The position numbers were made by a program, and so were the translations under genes. Shown piece after piece: positions 62,625-64,000 of a stretch of 64,000 nt of DNA. Below the pieces are notes generated by a model. The model searched no databases. It saw only the letters and a list, made by a program, of their open reading frames with translations, and was not told the DNA's origin. The stretch comes from Halictus rubicundus. Its lineage: Eukaryota; Arthropoda; Insecta; Hymenoptera; Halictidae. Positions within the stretch are counted from its first letter, which is position 1; each line of letters begins with the position of its first letter. Location: the NCBI RefSeq assembly GCF_050948215.1, contig NW_027488715.1:434001-498000 (forward strand). The letters are read 5' to 3'.

Positions 62625-63550
62625 CTATAATATCTTTTCCTCTATCCTATCCTATCCTCTATCCTATAATATTCTCTACCCTATCCCGAATCCTCTCCTA
62701 TCCTCTATCCTATCCTATCCTCTATCCTATCCTATCCTCTATCCTATCCTATCCTCTATCCTATCCTATCCTCAATCCTATCCTATCCTCTATCCTATCC
62801 TATCCTCTATCCTATCCTATCCTCAATCCTATCCTATCCTCTATCCTATCCTATCCTCTATCCTATCCTATCCTCTATCCTATCCTATCCTCTATCCTAT
62901 CCTATCCTCTATCCTATCCTATCCTCTATCCTATAATATTCTCTATCCTATCCTATCCTCTATCCGATCCTATCCTCTATCCTATCCTATCCTCTATCCT
63001 ATCCTATCCTCTATAATATCTTTTCCTCTATCCTATCCTATCCTCTATCCTATAATATTCTCTATCCTAGCCCGAATCCTCTCCTATCCTCTATCCTATC
63101 CTATCCTCTATCCTATCCTATCCTCTATCCTATCCTATCCTCTATCCTATCCTCTATTCTAACCTATCCTCTATCCTATCCTATGCTCTATCCTATCCTC
63201 TATCCTATCCTATCCTCTATCCTATACTATCCTCTATCCTATCCTACCCTCTATCCTATGCTATCCTCTATCCTATCCTATCCTCTATCCTATCCTATCC
63301 TATCCTCTATCCTATCCTATCCTCTATCCTATCCTATCCTCTATCCTATCCTATCCTCTAGCCTATCCTATCCTCTATCCTATCCTATCCTCTATCCTAT
63401 CCTATCCTCTATCCTATCCTATCCTCTATCCTATCCTATCCTCTATCCTATCCTATCCTCTATCCTATCCTATCCTCTAGCCTATCCTATCCTCTATCCT
63501 ATCCTATCCTCTATCCTATCCTATCCTCTATCCTATCCTATCCTCTATCC
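62625..63550 (+). repeat. Relative of the 2.1-kb HOR right half
   Basis: CTACCCTATCCCGAATCC, CTCAATCC units, CTATAATATTC near 62933, CTTTT T block near 63012, CTAGCCCGAATCC at 63067, CTATTCTAACC and ATG at 63183, CTATACTATCC, ATGCTATCC near 63258, CTAGCC near 63360 and 63478, with plain units between. The order matches 56.3-57.3 kb. Confidence 0.88.
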
Positions 63551-63838
63551 GATTCTATCCTCTATCCTATCCTATCCTCCATCCTATCCTATTCTCTATC
63601 CTATCCTCTACCCTATCCTATCCTGTATCCTATAATATCATTTATCCTATACTATTCTCTATCCCATCCTATCCTCTATCCTATACTATCCTCTATCCTC
63701 TCCTATCCTCTATCCTATCCTATCCTGTATCCTATCCTATCCTATATCCTATAATATCCTCTATCCTATCCAATCCTCTATCCTATCCTCTATCGTATCC
63801 TATCCTCTATCCGATTCTATCCTCTATCCTATCCTATC
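63550..63838 (+). repeat. T-type F module, first of a 262-bp pair
   Basis: CCGATTC, core at 63577, CTATACTATTC, CTATACTATCC, then a join to CTATCCTCTCC, CTGTATCC (about 63727), CTATATCC, CTATAATATCC, CCAATCC, CGTATCC and CCGATTC leading into the next core. Confidence 0.88.
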
Positions 63839-64000
63839 CTCCATCCTATCCTATTCTCTATCCTATCCTCTACCCTATCCTATCCTGTATCCTATAATAT
63901 CATTTATCCTATACTATTCTCTATCCCATCCTATCCTCTATCCTATACTATCCTCTATCGTATCCTATCCTCTATCCGATCCTATCCTCTATCCTATCCT
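63839..64000 (+). repeat. T-type F module running to the window end
   Basis: Core at 63839, CTATACTATTC, CTATCCCATCC, CTATACTATCC, CTATCGTATCC, CTATCCGATCC. The window ends in canonical units, so the array continues beyond it. Confidence 0.88.

Larger units (their letters stand above)
1..64000 (+). repeat. 17-bp satellite array, unit TATCCTATCCTATCCTC, spanning the window
   Basis: The first bases already show the unit, three TATCC pentamers followed by TC, and it continues to the last base in one orientation. Per canonical unit the + strand has 7 T, 7 C, 3 A and no G, so it is about 82 percent pyrimidine. Variant units have two pentamers (12 bp) or four (22 bp). G occurs only at variant positions such as CTGAAT, CCGATCC, ATGC, CTAGCC and CGTATCC. 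No inversion, transposon, poly-A tail, long terminal repeat or unique island was seen. This is known of satellite DNA as a class; assignment to a named family or organism is not possible from the sequence alone. Confidence 0.98.

Noticed and set aside
1..64000. CRISPR array
   Set aside because: Repeats are directly adjacent, with no unique spacers of constant length.
1..64000. Active telomere
   Set aside because: Unit is 17 bp with HOR organisation and kilobase duplications, not a simple short repeat with terminal homogeneity; no chromosome end is visible.
1..64000. A 12-bp basic unit (CTATCCTATCCT)
   Set aside because: 12-bp units occur only occasionally; counting bases in the plain tracts gives 17 bp, and copy-length differences fall on multiples of 17.
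1..64000. Coding potential on the - strand
   Set aside because: The - strand carries TAG in every GGATAG pentamer, so all frames close within a few codons over successive 17-bp units.
1..64000. Triplex-forming polypurine tract
   Set aside because: The - strand has T at every fifth base or so (GGATA), so no long mirror-symmetric pure purine run exists.

Overview
The whole 64 kb window is tandem-repeat satellite DNA. I find no protein-coding gene, RNA gene, transposable element, CRISPR array or unique sequence in it. The elementary unit is 17 bp, TATCCTATCCTATCCTC: three TATCC pentamers plus TC. It always has the pyrimidine-rich strand on +. Units with two pentamers (12 bp) or four (22 bp) are scattered through it. 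The window starts and ends inside the array. An array this long, layered and free of transposons points to heterochromatin of a eukaryote in a long-read assembly. The sequence does not let me name the organism, and I do not recognise the unit as a named satellite.

On top of the 17-mer there is a second layer of diverged modules that recur in fixed order. I use these labels. T: an AT-rich block with CTATAATATCGTTTCC, or CTTTT or CATTT in place of CGTTT, then CTATAATATTC, then CTGAATCC or CCCGAATCC. F: CTCCATCC through CTATAATATCATTTATCC to CTATACAATTC or CTATACTATTC, then CTATCGTATCC and CTATCCGATCC. M: CTATTCTAACC followed by TATGCTC, the main source of ATG triplets. E: the most diverged block, with CCAATACCC, CATATCATATCC, GCTATAATGTGTCC and CTACCCTACACTC. 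G: CCGATCC, then a T block, then CTGTCCCC, then CTATCGTATCC.

These modules build higher-order repeats (HORs) that differ along the window. 1-2.4 kb is mixed. 2.4-8.6 kb alternates E+G units with F-T-M cassettes. 8.6-11.4 kb is F-T-M. 11.4-19.2 kb is E-rich, with six long E copies. 19.7-30.1 kb has nested HORs of about 2.75 and 3.72-3.75 kb. 31.2-33.7 kb has a 1.24 kb HOR twice. 34.4-39.7 kb mixes 534 bp and other duplications. 39.7-47.07 kb is a 3,688 bp HOR repeated twice with no length change. 47.07-48.75 kb is a partial further copy. 49.0-52.2 kb has 628-679 bp HORs arranged copy-copy-short E. 55.5-59.7 kb has a 2,127 bp HOR twice. The rest, to 64 kb, is rearranged relatives of the last.

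Distances between homologous landmarks usually differ by multiples of 17 bp, which indicates slippage or unequal exchange in register with the elementary unit. The diverged modules E and G keep exact internal spacing. The long open frames on + (up to about 800 codons) are an artefact. In the basic unit every A is followed by T, so none of the three stop codons can occur in any + frame. The likely roles are structural: pericentromeric, subtelomeric or sex-chromosome heterochromatin. That is inference from the class of DNA, not something the sequence proves.
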